Below, piece after piece: positions 28,239 through 38,386 of a stretch of 64,000 bases of DNA (the first letter of the stretch is position 1; each line of letters opens with the position of its first letter). The position numbers and the translations under genes are program-made. The notes below the pieces were generated by a model. That model saw nothing but the letters and a program-made list of their open reading frames with translations. It was not told the origin of the DNA and did no database searches. The DNA comes from Candidatus Thorarchaeota archaeon (GTDB taxonomy: Archaea; Asgardarchaeota; Thorarchaeia; Thorarchaeales; Thorarchaeaceae): assembly GCA_008080745.1 (NCBI GenBank), contig SHMX01000004.1, positions 352,704-416,703 of the forward strand, given 5' to 3'.

Positions 28239-31039
28239 TACTAAAAAAGATGAAACTGAAGCATATCAAATGTTTTGAAGAGAGTGAAGTTGAATTCTCG
28301 GTTGGAAAGAATGTTATTGTTGGAAGAAATGGCTCTGGGAAGAGCACTTTATTTCAGTCAATTCTCTTTTCCTTATACGCAGAGTATCCACTTGGAAACA
28401 ATGACGAGCTAATTCGACTGGGGGAAAACTCAGGTTCAATAGAATTAGAATTTGAACATAAAGGAGAACCATATGTGGTTAGTAGACAAATTAGTAGTTC
28501 AGGACCTGATGCTAGGTTGTATCAAGTTTCAACTGATACCGAGCTTGCTACCAAGCAGACAAAAACAACTGAAGAAATTGAAAAATTACTGGGGATACGT
28601 AAGGATGTCTTTAGAGATATAATTTGGGTAGGACAAGGAGAGATAGCCCAGATAATAAGTATGGGAAATAAGGACCGCAAGGACCTTTTTGATAAGTTAC
28701 TGGGATTATATGATTTTGAAACCGCTCATAAAAAATGCAGGCCTATTGAAAGGAAATTAGAGTCCAGTATTTCCCAGTCTGCAAAGCTATCAGAAGTACA
28801 TGAGAAAACTGCTTCGAAATTCGATCAACGAAAAACCGTACTAAAAGAATTGGAGACCGACCTCACGCATAAGAAATCTAAAGTAAAAGATATTCAGAGT
28901 CTTCTAGAAGATGCTAAAAAGAAGTTTGAAGAACTTGATGCATTGGAGAAAAGAATCTCAAAATTACATACTGTTATTGAGCAGAAGCAAGAAGAAATTG
29001 ACGACCAAATATCTACTTCTAAAGAGTATAAAACAAGTATACCTATTTTATGTAAAGAGGTCAATCTAACTATACCAGAATCAATTGATCTAGAAATTTC
29101 TTCTACCTTAAAGAATGAATGCGATGAACAGATTGGTGAATTAACCACTAAAATATCCAAATATCGAAAGGAGAAAGAAAAGTGTACTGAAAAAGCATCG
29201 AGATTAGATACACTTCGCTCTAAATTACCCCAAGAGAAAGCGGATTTTGATGAACTAAAGGATAGTATTGAGGCAAAGAAGGTTGCAATTCTTTCAGAGG
29301 TCCCCTCTATACATGATATTGATTTTGAGGATTGGACATCTCATATTGGTTCTGAAATCAAAAAAACAAGAGTTAAGAAAGAGGAACTTGAGAATAATCT
29401 TTCTACGGCACGTGAAATAGAATCCCGTTTGCAATCGAAAGAAGAACGACTCTCTCAGATTCAAAAAACCATGAAAGGATTTCAATCAGAGATTGCTGAT
29501 ATAAGGAGCGTAGCAACACAAAAGATTGGAAACGAATGGAGAAACCTTGCAGAAATCGATTTACGTAGCGTTAGTGCAAAAATACGTGGGATTGAAACAA
29601 AAATAGAAAAACTAACAACTCAACAAAGAGAACAGAGCAAAAACATTGCAAAACTGGAAACAAAAATTGAGAGAAGCCAATCCGATTTAGCTGATTTGTC
29701 TAAATTGGATGGTAAGAAATGCCCCAAATGTAAACAGATAGTAGATGAGAAACATTCTGCAAAATTACGTGGAGAAATCGAATCCCAAATCTCGCAGTAT
29801 ACCGACCAGCTTCAAGAAGTAGAATCTAGTCTCTCTGAACTTGAATCCAAGCTAACCTCTCTGAATGACGAAAAAGAGGATTATCAAACAAAAAAGGATC
29901 ACGTTTCTAAATGCCGTGATTATGCTGAGAGAGAAGAATCTTGGATACGGAAACTAGATGATGAAAAGGAAGAGTCTAAGAAAATAAAAGATGAAATTAA
30001 AACCCTGAAGGATGAATTAACAAGTTATGATATCATCTCTATGGAAGAAGAGATTAGTATTTTAGATACGAAAATTACTGAGCTTGTAGAATGTAGAACA
30101 AAAGCAGAACAAATTCCAGAATTGGTTTCTTCTCTTACTGATAAGGAGTCGTCAATTGAGATTCTTGAGTCTGATATATTAGAGCTAGAAAAACAAGAGC
30201 CTGACGAGAATAAAGACAAACTTACTGAAAAAATTTCTGCGATTGAAAATCAGCTTGATGTTTGGAGAGAGTTAACTAATGCTTTTGAATCACTTCAATT
30301 AGTACTTGAGAAGTTACAAAAATTAAACAAAACCTTGGCTTCTAGGAAATCAGAATTATCAAATCTTGAAAACAAGTTTGATTCTGAGGAATACGATGAA
30401 TTATCTGCTAATATTGAAGCATATAAAGAGCAAATTAGCTCATTGAAAACTCGGATTGCAACTTTATCACAAGATCAGATTCCTCAAGCCAAAGAACTTT
30501 TCGAGGAATCAAAGGAAGCAAAAGAGAAGCTTCTAAAAATTGGAGAAAAAGGAGTGAAAGCTGAAAAGGCATTACGCGTGGTTAAGATACTTCGCTCATA
30601 TTATCGTGAAGTCCAGAAACCACTACGACGACGTGGAATCCGGAAAGCCTCGCAGAATGCTACCGAGATTTTCAAAGAGATTATGGTTTCAAATGAATTT
30701 GATCGAATAAGAATCACTCATGATCATGAATTACGAATCTCTAGAACTGGTTCTTTTGAACCAATGAGTACACTATCTGGAGGAGAACAGGTTATTGCGG
30801 GCTTATCGGTCAGGCTGGGTTTTGCACGTGCTCTCGCAAGTAGTGACCTATTATTGTTGGATGAACCTACTGCCTATCTTGATGACCAGCGTCGTGCAGA
30901 ACTTGTTGAAACACTAAATAGAATTACTCCCGCTCGACAAATTTTGATTGTCACTCATGATGACGAATTTGAAAGAGTTGCTCAGAAAGTTATCCATGTG
31001 CGAAAAGATGAGGGGATGTTTGCGTCTTCTATTGAATAA
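28235..31039 (+). CDS. rad50: Rad50 SMC-type ATPase
   Basis: A 934-residue partner of Mre11. The N-terminal ATPase half has Walker A GRNGSGKST (30-38) and the Q-loop GQGEIAQI. Two long coiled-coil arms flank a zinc hook CPKC (Cys496, Cys499) that joins two molecules. The C-terminal half has signature STLSGGEQ, Walker B LLLLDEPTAYLD and the His switch VTHDDE. The length is normal for archaeal Rad50. It is last in the nurA-herA-mre11-rad50 operon and coupled to mre11 by ATGA overlap. Confidence 0.95.
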   Translation: MILKKMKLKHIKCFEESEVEFSVGKNVIVGRNGSGKSTLFQSILFSLYAEYPLGNNDELIRLGENSGSIELEFEHKGEPYVVSRQISSSGPDARLYQVSTDTELATKQTKTTEEIEKLLGIRKDVFRDIIWVGQGEIAQIISMGNKDRKDLFDKLLGLYDFETAHKKCRPIERKLESSISQSAKLSEVHEKTASKFDQRKTVLKELETDLTHKKSKVKDIQSLLEDAKKKFEELDALEKRISKLHTVIEQKQEEIDDQISTSKEYKTSIPILCKEVNLTIPESIDLEISSTLKNECDEQIGELTTKISKYRKEKEKCTEKASRLDTLRSKLPQEKADFDELKDSIEAKKVAILSEVPSIHDIDFEDWTSHIGSEIKKTRVKKEELENNLSTAREIESRLQSKEERLSQIQKTMKGFQSEIADIRSVATQKIGNEWRNLAEIDLRSVSAKIRGIETKIEKLTTQQREQSKNIAKLETKIERSQSDLADLSKLDGKKCPKCKQIVDEKHSAKLRGEIESQISQYTDQLQEVESSLSELESKLTSLNDEKEDYQTKKDHVSKCRDYAEREESWIRKLDDEKEESKKIKDEIKTLKDELTSYDIISMEEEISILDTKITELVECRTKAEQIPELVSSLTDKESSIEILESDILELEKQEPDENKDKLTEKISAIENQLDVWRELTNAFESLQLVLEKLQKLNKTLASRKSELSNLENKFDSEEYDELSANIEAYKEQISSLKTRIATLSQDQIPQAKELFEESKEAKEKLLKIGEKGVKAEKALRVVKILRSYYREVQKPLRRRGIRKASQNATEIFKEIMVSNEFDRIRITHDHELRISRTGSFEPMSTLSGGEQVIAGLSVRLGFARALASSDLLLLDEPTAYLDDQRRAELVETLNRITPARQILIVTHDDEFERVAQKVIHVRKDEGMFASSIE

Positions 31040-31273
31040 TCAAAATTCGGAAATATCATAGGTTTGATTCGACAGTATAGTAGCGATAGAGCTCCTCCAG
31101 ACCATAGTGATACGTCCTTTCATACTGAGCCCGATACGAGAGTAAAAATATATTCTTGGCTTAGGAGATAATTTAAACATCAAAGATTTAGAATTGGCAG
31201 TAATTATTGAAATAAACGATGTAACTATGTTCCGAATTATTTGAAATTTCGTTGATGAGGATGAGCTAGAAGA

Positions 31274-31687
31274 ATGAAAGAAATAAAAACCAAAGAATCG
31301 GATGATTGGCAACCGTATGAGCTCTATATTGAAGTGGAGAAACGTCTGTCAAGATATCAGATGAAAAGACGCCAAAAAGAATCAAGTATTACAGAATTCA
31401 TTGAATTTGCGAAATTATCCAGTATTGCTTATATCTTGAAGAAAGATTTAGATTTCACATGTGTTCAAAAATCCAGAATCATAGTTCCTAAGGTGGATAC
31501 AGAAACGGTACTAAAGACCATTGAGATTCTCTCCTGTTGTAAGATGGCAGGAACACCAGTTCATTCAATCATGTTATTGACCGATGATCTGAACAACGAG
31601 ATTGAGCTATTGACTGATTACTTGTTTTCGATATCTCACATTCTTGGAACACCCAGAATCGCTCGATTTTATCTACCATGGAGCTAA
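31274..31687 (+). CDS. Hypothetical soluble protein
   Basis: A 137-residue protein I do not recognise. It is charged and helical at the N-terminus (VEKRLSRYQMKRRQKESSIT), followed by an alpha/beta-like region with three cysteines (one in FTCVQ and a CC pair in ILSCCKM). There is no membrane span. GATGAG and AGAAG lie before the ATG. It is 234 bases after rad50, and an AATTTAAAC element near 31170 could be its promoter. It is therefore probably separate from the rad50 operon. Confidence 0.5.
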   Translation: MKEIKTKESDDWQPYELYIEVEKRLSRYQMKRRQKESSITEFIEFAKLSSIAYILKKDLDFTCVQKSRIIVPKVDTETVLKTIEILSCCKMAGTPVHSIMLLTDDLNNEIELLTDYLFSISHILGTPRIARFYLPWS

Positions 31688-31804
31688 TCGATCAAGGCAC
31701 TCATAGATTGACTTATCCATCGTAGTACAATATCGTGGATTGTTTGCTTATGAAGATAGTTTGATATTTGAAATTAGTAAGGACGGTTGTCGGGATGATA
31801 TGAA

Positions 31805-33073
31805 TTGTTAGGTGAAATGTCAAGCCAGTCGAAGCTTCGTATGTGTGAAGATATGAAAATACTTTGTTCCTTTTCCCCACGAGTAGCAGGTTCACCAAAC
31901 GAACAGCAGACTGCTGAGTATGTTGCAAAAAGCTTCAATGACATGTCTGGTCTTACCGTAACCAAGTTGCAAGAAGATCTCCCATATTTTGATGCAAAAT
32001 TAGCGGTACTGGAGGTAAGTGATGCTGACCTAAGAATCGAAGGTATTCCATGTTGGATGAGTCGCTCTACACCTCCTGATGGTCTGGTTGCTGACTGTGT
32101 GTATGTTGGGGGATTTCAGAACATAACTAACCTTGATTCTGATAACATTCAGGGAAACATCGTAGCGGTCATAATGGCACAACAATATCATCCAGACGTA
32201 ATTGAAGCTTGGAAGAAACTATTTGCCATGAATCCTGCGGGTGTAATATTCTTAGATCGAGAACGAGATAATGCACCTCGAACCTACATGTACGAACCAT
32301 TGAATGATATTTTCTCTAGTATTCCTTGTATGGTGATTCTTGCAAAAGAAGTTCATCACCATGAATCTATTTTTGGAAAAGAAGTTAGAATGTTTATCGA
32401 GGGGAATCCAACTGAAGGAAAAATGCACATCGTTACTGCTGAGAAATCTGGCAAAGTATCTGAGACCATAGTTATCTGTGCCCACCACGACTCTCTCTAC
32501 TTGACCGAAGGAGCTACCGACAATGCGGCTGGAGTTGCAATCATGCTGGAGGTTGCCAGATTCATCTCAAAGATGGATACTCACTATACATATAGGTTCA
32601 TCTCATTTGGAGCAGAGGAGATGGAGATGAAGGGGTCTCGTTGGTATGTTGAAAGAGAAGATATATCCGATGTCGTCCTATGCATGAATTTCGATAGCAT
32701 AGGTGCTCTACCTGGAATTGCTTTTCTAATTACAGGAGCAGACGAGTCATTCATTGGTTCCGTTTCTAAGATTACAGAACAGCATTACTATCCCTCTGAA
32801 TGTAGAACTGCAGCAACTTCTGGTGGAGATAATATTGTCTTTGCTGCTCAAGGGATTCCCACTATCCATTTTGCATTCTTTGGATCCACAAGCAACAAAG
32901 TAAGCCATAGTTATGCTGACAAACTTAGTCTTCTTAACGGGAAAGAATTGGTCATCATGTCTGATTTAGCTTGTAGATTAATAGAGGATATTGAGAATAG
33001 TCAGGAGTTAACAGAGGTAACAATACCTGATGATATGATTGAGTCAGCGAAGAATCGAATTGGAATTGATTAG
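31805..33073 (+). CDS. M28-family zinc aminopeptidase-like protein
   Basis: A 422-residue metallopeptidase with PA-like insert (SDNIQGNIVAVIM) and a complete M28 site: CAHHDSLY, ATDNAAGVAIML, the intact pair FGAEEMEMKGS, CMNFDSIG and the late VSHSYADK His. It lacks a signal peptide and is expected to release N-terminal residues in the cytoplasm. The start is TTG at 31805, with an ATG four codons on; neither has a clearly better ribosome-binding site. Unlike the M28 protein at 3378 it keeps both glutamates. Confidence 0.8.
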   Translation: MLGEMSSQSKLRMCEDMKILCSFSPRVAGSPNEQQTAEYVAKSFNDMSGLTVTKLQEDLPYFDAKLAVLEVSDADLRIEGIPCWMSRSTPPDGLVADCVYVGGFQNITNLDSDNIQGNIVAVIMAQQYHPDVIEAWKKLFAMNPAGVIFLDRERDNAPRTYMYEPLNDIFSSIPCMVILAKEVHHHESIFGKEVRMFIEGNPTEGKMHIVTAEKSGKVSETIVICAHHDSLYLTEGATDNAAGVAIMLEVARFISKMDTHYTYRFISFGAEEMEMKGSRWYVEREDISDVVLCMNFDSIGALPGIAFLITGADESFIGSVSKITEQHYYPSECRTAATSGGDNIVFAAQGIPTIHFAFFGSTSNKVSHSYADKLSLLNGKELVIMSDLACRLIEDIENSQELTEVTIPDDMIESAKNRIGID

Positions 33074-33083
33074 GAGATTGGAT

Positions 33084-33722
33084 TCATTTATACAAGTGAG
33101 TTGCAGTATAGGAATTCATTACTATGCTTTTAGAATCATGGTAGAAAATCAGTCTGGATATTTGAGCAGTGTATTCAAGCAAATTCGTTATGTTGCGTGA
33201 TTCAATGTTGTGAACCTTTTCAGGATGCCAGATTGATATCGGAGCCCAAGAATCGCTCTTCAGCATTTTCTCCAAGTTCTTCACGATTTCACTGGATAGA
33301 TTAAGTGAATCGAATATATCCATTTTCAACTTCTTCTTTACTACTCCATAAAGAATCAACGGAAGTGTCTTTTTTGTTCCTGTAGCATCAAGGATAACTG
33401 GTTCAACTGCAAGAATGTTGCCACTAAATGATTTTATTCCCTGAGCAGTTTCAACGCCTGCTTTGTGGATTTTTCCCTCAATCCGTTCCCCAAGTATTTT
33501 CTCTGGCCAATCCTGTTTCTTCCAGTGCTTGAACTCTTTTTTGGATATCCAAGTATTGTGCCAGTCATCAATCAGTTTCAGATCCATTGGAATAAGACTG
33601 TCCAGCTTGACCTCTCGACGGGCTTTCCCTTTCAACTCAATCATCATTCTGGTCTTCAATGTGACTACTCCTAACACTCTGCCCTGTTGTTTGTGGTGAA
33701 ACCAGATAAGGATTTTTTCCAC
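33084..33722 (-). CDS. Hypothetical protein
   Basis: A 212-residue soluble, lysine-rich protein of no family I can name. Beta strands dominate the first part (RVLGVVTLKTRMMIELKG), followed by a Trp-containing charged segment (DDWHNTWISKKEFKHWKK) and a helical C-terminus. It is convergent with the M28 peptidase gene, with only 10 bases between stops. It starts 69 bases after the membrane-protein gene at 33791 on the same strand, so the two could be co-transcribed. Confidence 0.5.
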   Translation of the reverse strand: MEKILIWFHHKQQGRVLGVVTLKTRMMIELKGKARREVKLDSLIPMDLKLIDDWHNTWISKKEFKHWKKQDWPEKILGERIEGKIHKAGVETAQGIKSFSGNILAVEPVILDATGTKKTLPLILYGVVKKKLKMDIFDSLNLSSEIVKNLEKMLKSDSWAPISIWHPEKVHNIESRNITNLLEYTAQISRLIFYHDSKSIVMNSYTATHLYK

Positions 33723-33790
33723 TCAGAATTCTCTTGGCTTTACATCTAATGAATTCGCTAGTGTTTCTAAACTTCTAATCCCAATCATGG

Positions 33791-34333
33791 TCAACTATCA
33801 GGTTCTGATTTGCTACTTTCTTGTTCATCTATGTGTGAATCGTCCTCTAACCATATGTTTTCTTCATATTCAGTCTTTTCTCTCAACAAGTATAATCCAA
33901 GCAATGCAGGAAACGGGGTGGGAATTGTGAGCATAACAGTCTCTAGGAATAGTCCACTGATCAACGGTAGGAGTATACGCATGAGAAATGTTAGTAATGG
34001 AATTGAAAGACTGAAGTATCCTACTTTCCGGAGTGTGTTTCGTGAGATTATGTTATCGTTTGCTCTGTATACTAGATAGAGGAACACAAAGATAATTTGC
34101 AATCCACCGTACCACATTGGTGGATATGGTTGAACGGCTCTCCAAGGGTACGGTGCATCTATTACAACCTCGTTTATTTTTATCTCGATCTCATAGAATA
34201 CCGAGGCTATACTCCAAGTGAAACGGCGATAGGTTATCTCTATTGGGGGAACCAAGAAAAGGAAAAGAAAAACAAGAGTCAGCAGACAAATTTCAGCCCA
34301 TTTGGAATAACTGCTTCCCTCGTTATTTGTCAT
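33791..34333 (-). CDS. Hypothetical four-span membrane protein
   Basis: A 180-residue membrane protein with about four hydrophobic spans (near 14-34, 70-90, 103-122 and 128-150) and an acidic C-terminal tail. The family is not recognised. GGTGG precedes the ATG, and a good TATA box (34370-34384) lies about 38 bases upstream, supporting expression. Confidence 0.55.
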   Translation of the reverse strand: MTNNEGSSYSKWAEICLLTLVFLFLFLVPPIEITYRRFTWSIASVFYEIEIKINEVVIDAPYPWRAVQPYPPMWYGGLQIIFVFLYLVYRANDNIISRNTLRKVGYFSLSIPLLTFLMRILLPLISGLFLETVMLTIPTPFPALLGLYLLREKTEYEENIWLEDDSHIDEQESSKSEPDS

Positions 34334-34369
34334 TTAACCACCACAATCTCAACCCAATTTGAGCTTTCT

Positions 34370-34384
34370 AATATATATCTTTAT
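34370..34384 (-). promoter_or_regulatory. TATA-box promoter for the membrane protein at 33791-34333
   Basis: On the minus strand the sequence TAAAGATATATATT, preceded by purine-rich AAAGGA, fits BRE plus TATA. It lies about 40 bases before the ATG. Confidence 0.55.
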
Positions 34385-34675
34385 CCTTTTCAAAATTTCA
34401 ATCTCATATACTTTCAACCAAAATCCCTTTTAGAAAACATATTTAGATTTGAATAACCAATCAAAGATTAAAATCAAATAATATATTAACTTTTTAGAAC
34501 GTAAATTTAATAAAGGGTTACCAATCTTGGCCTTTAGAATTGGCTACATCACTCAGTTCAGGGATAGTAACCTATCCTGCTGGTAGATATTGTTGTTCAC
34601 TATTTGTAATCGTCAACTGCATGTGACGTAGATCAATTCCAAATGTATACTTACATGTAGAAGGAGATTAGATTA
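34385..34675. other. AT-rich intergenic stretch
   Basis: A very AT-rich region between two divergent genes. No open frame, hairpin terminator or RNA gene was recognised. Only the ribosome-binding site AAGGAG at 34661-34666, serving the TTG at 34676, is clear. Confidence 0.4.
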
Positions 34676-35047
34676 TTGTCCTACTTAGCAGACTTGATAA
34701 GACGTTTTAGTGATTCCAAAAGAACCGAGTTGGAATATCGGACATTGCTTGTTCTAGATATGATCGAATACAGTACAATGTATCCACCTGTGAATGCCAT
34801 AAAGGAGTCCGAACTAAATCTGGTGCAGAAGTGTATCGATGAGGTGGTCGATGATATTGAGGCCTCCAATGACCATATTCTCGCATGTAGGATTTACAAG
34901 ACTTGGAAAAAGCGTGAGCATATACTACAGCTTGCAGAACATGCGAATAGACTTACAGCTGATTTCATGGACCACATTATGTATCATCAAGAAATCCGAT
35001 GGATAAAAGAAACCAAGTCGGATATCTTAGAACTTTCATCAAGATGA
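34676..35047 (+). CDS. Hypothetical helical protein
   Basis: A 123-residue, almost wholly alpha-helical, charged protein of unrecognised family. The start is TTG with AAGGAG about 9 bases upstream. Notable segments are SYLADLIRRFSDSKRTELEYRTL at the N-terminus and a central ACRIYKTWKKREH. There is no membrane span or signal peptide. It is convergent with the YkgJ-like gene. Confidence 0.5.
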   Translation: MSYLADLIRRFSDSKRTELEYRTLLVLDMIEYSTMYPPVNAIKESELNLVQKCIDEVVDDIEASNDHILACRIYKTWKKREHILQLAEHANRLTADFMDHIMYHQEIRWIKETKSDILELSSR

Positions 35048-35071
35048 AATTAAACGAAGGTGTTGGTGATA

Positions 35072-35668
35072 TCATTCAACAAATGTCGGATTAATCATGA
35101 GAAAGAAATTTTTCTCCCTACTAAATGGTTTCGAGTCAAGATATCTCTTTCTTAATCTCTCAATTTCATCATCAGGTGGGTCCCGGTAATCCCCGAGACC
35201 TCGATTTGTTGGTCTGTCACAGGCCCAATTTGGATTTCCCTGTGCAACCAATTTTCTGGTTTTTGCTTCGAAGATCTTGTATCCTTTGGTCAGAATTCCA
35301 ATCAGCTCTTGGAATCTTTTATCACCTGCACAATCGGTTCCACAGGTCCCTCCGAAGGTTTCAAGAGGATAAAGCACACACCCCTCGGGTCTATAGGGAT
35401 AGATGCTGCACCCTCTGTGCTTTACAAAAAACGGACACGGGCTCTCTCTTCGGGCCTTTTTTGAGAGGTACTTGTATTCCAACTGTTCAACGGATATGAA
35501 GAGATAGTCTGCAATCTCCTGTTTAGTACCTGCAAGTATGCTTGGCGGAAACTCAGTACAGCAATTCCCACATTGTTTACAGACATAGGGGATCCGTAAA
35601 GTAAACCTCTCTCCATTGTCTGCTATCAAAATGAATTCCTTGTACAGGAGCACATCAAAGAAATCCAT
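35072..35668 (-). CDS. YkgJ-type cysteine-cluster protein
   Basis: A 198-residue protein with the YkgJ zinc/iron-chelating cysteine pattern: CKQCGNCC near the N-terminus, then SPCPFF, GCSIYPYRPEGCVLYPLE and a further CGTDC. Members probably bind a metal or Fe-S cluster; their biochemical role is unsettled. There is no signal peptide. The gene lies downstream of, and on the same strand as, the DNA methyltransferase gene, 62 bases apart. Confidence 0.8.
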   Translation of the reverse strand: MDFFDVLLYKEFILIADNGERFTLRIPYVCKQCGNCCTEFPPSILAGTKQEIADYLFISVEQLEYKYLSKKARRESPCPFFVKHRGCSIYPYRPEGCVLYPLETFGGTCGTDCAGDKRFQELIGILTKGYKIFEAKTRKLVAQGNPNWACDRPTNRGLGDYRDPPDDEIERLRKRYLDSKPFSREKNFFLMINPTFVE

Positions 35669-35730
35669 CTTTAACCACTTAGAAGTGTAATTCTTCTCTT
35701 ATGGGTTCTTTGATTTGCCAAAATATTCTG

Positions 35731-36978
35731 TCATCTGGTATGTTTTAGAACAGCCAGATGCTCGGTCTTCATTCTCTCATCTTTCAATCCTGAAGCAGGA
35801 TTTACTTTGGATTTGAACATGACTCTGGATACGATCGTATCGACATAGGTCATTTCATGCTTCCACCCCTCCTGAGTCAAATGTTCAATCAGTATCTCAT
35901 CGATTGGAATCTCTGTTGTGCGAATCTTCGCAGGACCGACAAAAATACACATTCGGTTTCTGACCTTTTTGCCAACCCTGGAAAATGTGCCTATCATTGC
36001 ATGGAAGTATCGATCATATAGTAATCTCAGATGGTCTTCTTTGATTTGTTCTCGATATTTGTAATAGGTCTCGGAGTTGATTTCAACTTCCTTCACTTCA
36101 TTGTATGGAATCTCTTTTCTCCCAAGTGCTCTGATGTCCTTGTCAGTGTGACCTAACCAATAGAGTTCGAGTTTTGTAGAACGAATGTATTCCTGTGCCT
36201 GCAGGTACGGTGGAGATGTGATTAGTATATCCACCTCTTCATCCAGATCAGTGTTCAGGGTATCTATCCCACACTTTATGCGATACGAAACATCTTGTGG
36301 GTTTAGCGTAGAATACTCCTTAATGCCATCCATCAATTTCCTAACTTCATCTTCCAACTTCTTGTAGAACAGAGACTTCCAATCCTTTTTTCTTAGCTCT
36401 TTGATCTTTCTCTTTGCGAATTTTGATTTGTAGAGCTTGTGGGTCTTCTCATCGCTCCAGGAAAAAAAGCGAGTTGTTTTCACCAGTGGTATCTTTAGAA
36501 GCAGGGATTCGTTGTATTCAAGTGAGTGGACATAACCCCATGCTCTTGATATCATGGGAACGAACTCTTCTGGAAACCAGTACTCCATGCGCGACCATTT
36601 GGGGATGAATTCAAGTTTTGATGTTTTCAACTCTTGAATCAGACTATCGATACCTATCTTTGATTGTTCCATAATTGCAGTATCATGGATTAATTTCATC
36701 AAGGGGTTAAGATCCCACAGGACATAATCATACCCATAGACTTTGGAAACGAGACCTGTTGTACCATAACCACCGAAAGGATCAAAGATAACATCATTTT
36801 TCTCTGCGAATTTCTTTATGGGATATGCTACAATTTGAGGGATGAATTTTGCTGGATATCCATAGATTCCAAAAGTCCCGTATGTTGTTCGTGGGATTTC
36901 AGGAATAAGGTCTCGGAACCTAACTTCAATTCGTTCAGAGTCTTTACTTTGATCTAATTCCTGAGTCCCCTCTTTCAT
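35731..36978 (-). CDS. Solitary SAM-dependent DNA methyltransferase-like protein
   Basis: A 415-residue amino-methyltransferase. A motif-X-like segment (GYPAKFIPQIVAYPI) precedes motif I FDPFGGYGTTG (65-75), and the catalytic motif IV is TSPPY (254-258) after a spacer of about 180 residues. TSPPY fits N4-cytosine or N6-adenine methylation of DNA. The motif order X-I-IV differs from the commoner IV-X-I order of beta-class enzymes. No restriction endonuclease gene is adjacent, so a housekeeping or RNA-modifying role is also possible. Confidence 0.75.
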   Translation of the reverse strand: MKEGTQELDQSKDSERIEVRFRDLIPEIPRTTYGTFGIYGYPAKFIPQIVAYPIKKFAEKNDVIFDPFGGYGTTGLVSKVYGYDYVLWDLNPLMKLIHDTAIMEQSKIGIDSLIQELKTSKLEFIPKWSRMEYWFPEEFVPMISRAWGYVHSLEYNESLLLKIPLVKTTRFFSWSDEKTHKLYKSKFAKRKIKELRKKDWKSLFYKKLEDEVRKLMDGIKEYSTLNPQDVSYRIKCGIDTLNTDLDEEVDILITSPPYLQAQEYIRSTKLELYWLGHTDKDIRALGRKEIPYNEVKEVEINSETYYKYREQIKEDHLRLLYDRYFHAMIGTFSRVGKKVRNRMCIFVGPAKIRTTEIPIDEILIEHLTQEGWKHEMTYVDTIVSRVMFKSKVNPASGLKDERMKTEHLAVLKHTR

Positions 36979-37156
36979 ACTATCATCTTCAACTAATTCA
37001 GAGCATGTCCTATTTTAATATCATTCATTATATTGAATCGGATGTGATACTGGATATTTGCATTGACTGATGATCCAATTTTCAAGAATGCATAGTAACA
37101 CAAATTTAAAAAAGGTGTTACCCTGTCTACACCCATCACTCTGAGAGGAACCTACC

Positions 37157-38386
37157 TTGTTTCTGACTGATTATAGCAAAAAGATGATGACGAAGACCTT
37201 TCGCAAGACTATCTACCAATTTACAGAAACTCCCTCCCCTGTCTTTAGCGATAGATTTGGGGTCTATCTTCATGTCCCATTCTGTCACACAAAGTGTACT
37301 TTCTGTCCCTTCTACAAAGAACTCTATGATGCTGAATTGAAAGATAGGTATGTTGAAGCTATGGTCAAAGAGATTAGTAATACCGATATACAAGGAGAAT
37401 CAGAGTGGATTTACTTTGGTGGCGGTACACCAAATACCCTGAGCATTGAAGAATTACAAACTATCTTAGAAGCCTTGCAAGGAAAAATGACACTCTCCAA
37501 CATTGGAATAGAGCTTCTTCCATCTCTCGTCACCATGGAATATCTTGATGGTCTCAGAGAGATTGGATTTTCAAAAATCAGCATAGGTATTGAGACATTT
37601 CAGGAAGAGAGCATTAAGAAGACTGGAAGAAAAGGAAGTTCCTTCCAACATATTTCTGATATCATTCAATATGCTCAGTCTATAGGTCTCCACGTTGCAG
37701 TAGACCTCATGATTGGACTACCAGGTCAGACCTCTGAGACCTTTGATGATGACATTGAAAAAATCATTCGGATTGGTCCCGACCAAATAACTATCTATCC
37801 CTATATGGTGATAAGAAATGTTTCTGCGGTTCCAAGCTGTTCTACTGCTGAGCAATTTGTACACATAGAACGCGCTGCTGCAAATCTCGAGAAGTCGGGA
37901 TATGAGAGAAAATCCGTGTGGATCTTTGTTCTACCAAATACTGATGACAGAGATGTCTATGACTCATCAAAGGACGAACTCATCAGTGATTATTGTGGCT
38001 TTGGCCCTGCGTCATTTTCTACCTACGGTGGTTTCAAAGTCGTCAAGCCAGAGTTAGATGTGTGGTTAGAAGGAATTGCATCAGGCAATCTTCAATCCTT
38101 TGTAGCTCCCAAGACCAAGAGCACAGATGATTGGAGACGGTTTGCAAATCGAATATATGATTTGAAATTGGAAACCTCTTACAAGTTTCCATTGTATATT
38201 CGATTCTTTGACTTTATTTTGAGGATGTCTGGATACCACAAAGATGGATACCTCACTGACAAGGGTCGGTATTTCTCACACGAGATAACTAAAGCTGTTG
38301 TGGAATCTCTGCCGTTTCCCCTGCAAGATCCGTCCTGTGTAGAAAACTTTCATGAGTATCTGGAATTGAAAAAGGAGATTAATTAA
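37157..38386 (+). CDS. HemN/HemW-like radical SAM protein
   Basis: A 409-residue radical SAM enzyme with the 4Fe-4S motif CHTKCTFC (Cys43, Cys47, Cys50) in YLHVPFCHTKC. IYFGGGTPNTLS, SIGIETFQEE and VDLMIGLPGQT follow, all as in coproporphyrinogen-oxidase-like proteins. It is shorter at the C-terminus than true HemN and could be a heme chaperone or another family member. The start is TTG with GAGAGGA about 8 bases upstream. An ATAGTAACACAAATTTAAAAA element near 37090-37110 may be the promoter. No heme genes are adjacent. Confidence 0.8.
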   Translation: MFLTDYSKKMMTKTFRKTIYQFTETPSPVFSDRFGVYLHVPFCHTKCTFCPFYKELYDAELKDRYVEAMVKEISNTDIQGESEWIYFGGGTPNTLSIEELQTILEALQGKMTLSNIGIELLPSLVTMEYLDGLREIGFSKISIGIETFQEESIKKTGRKGSSFQHISDIIQYAQSIGLHVAVDLMIGLPGQTSETFDDDIEKIIRIGPDQITIYPYMVIRNVSAVPSCSTAEQFVHIERAAANLEKSGYERKSVWIFVLPNTDDRDVYDSSKDELISDYCGFGPASFSTYGGFKVVKPELDVWLEGIASGNLQSFVAPKTKSTDDWRRFANRIYDLKLETSYKFPLYIRFFDFILRMSGYHKDGYLTDKGRYFSHEITKAVVESLPFPLQDPSCVENFHEYLELKKEIN

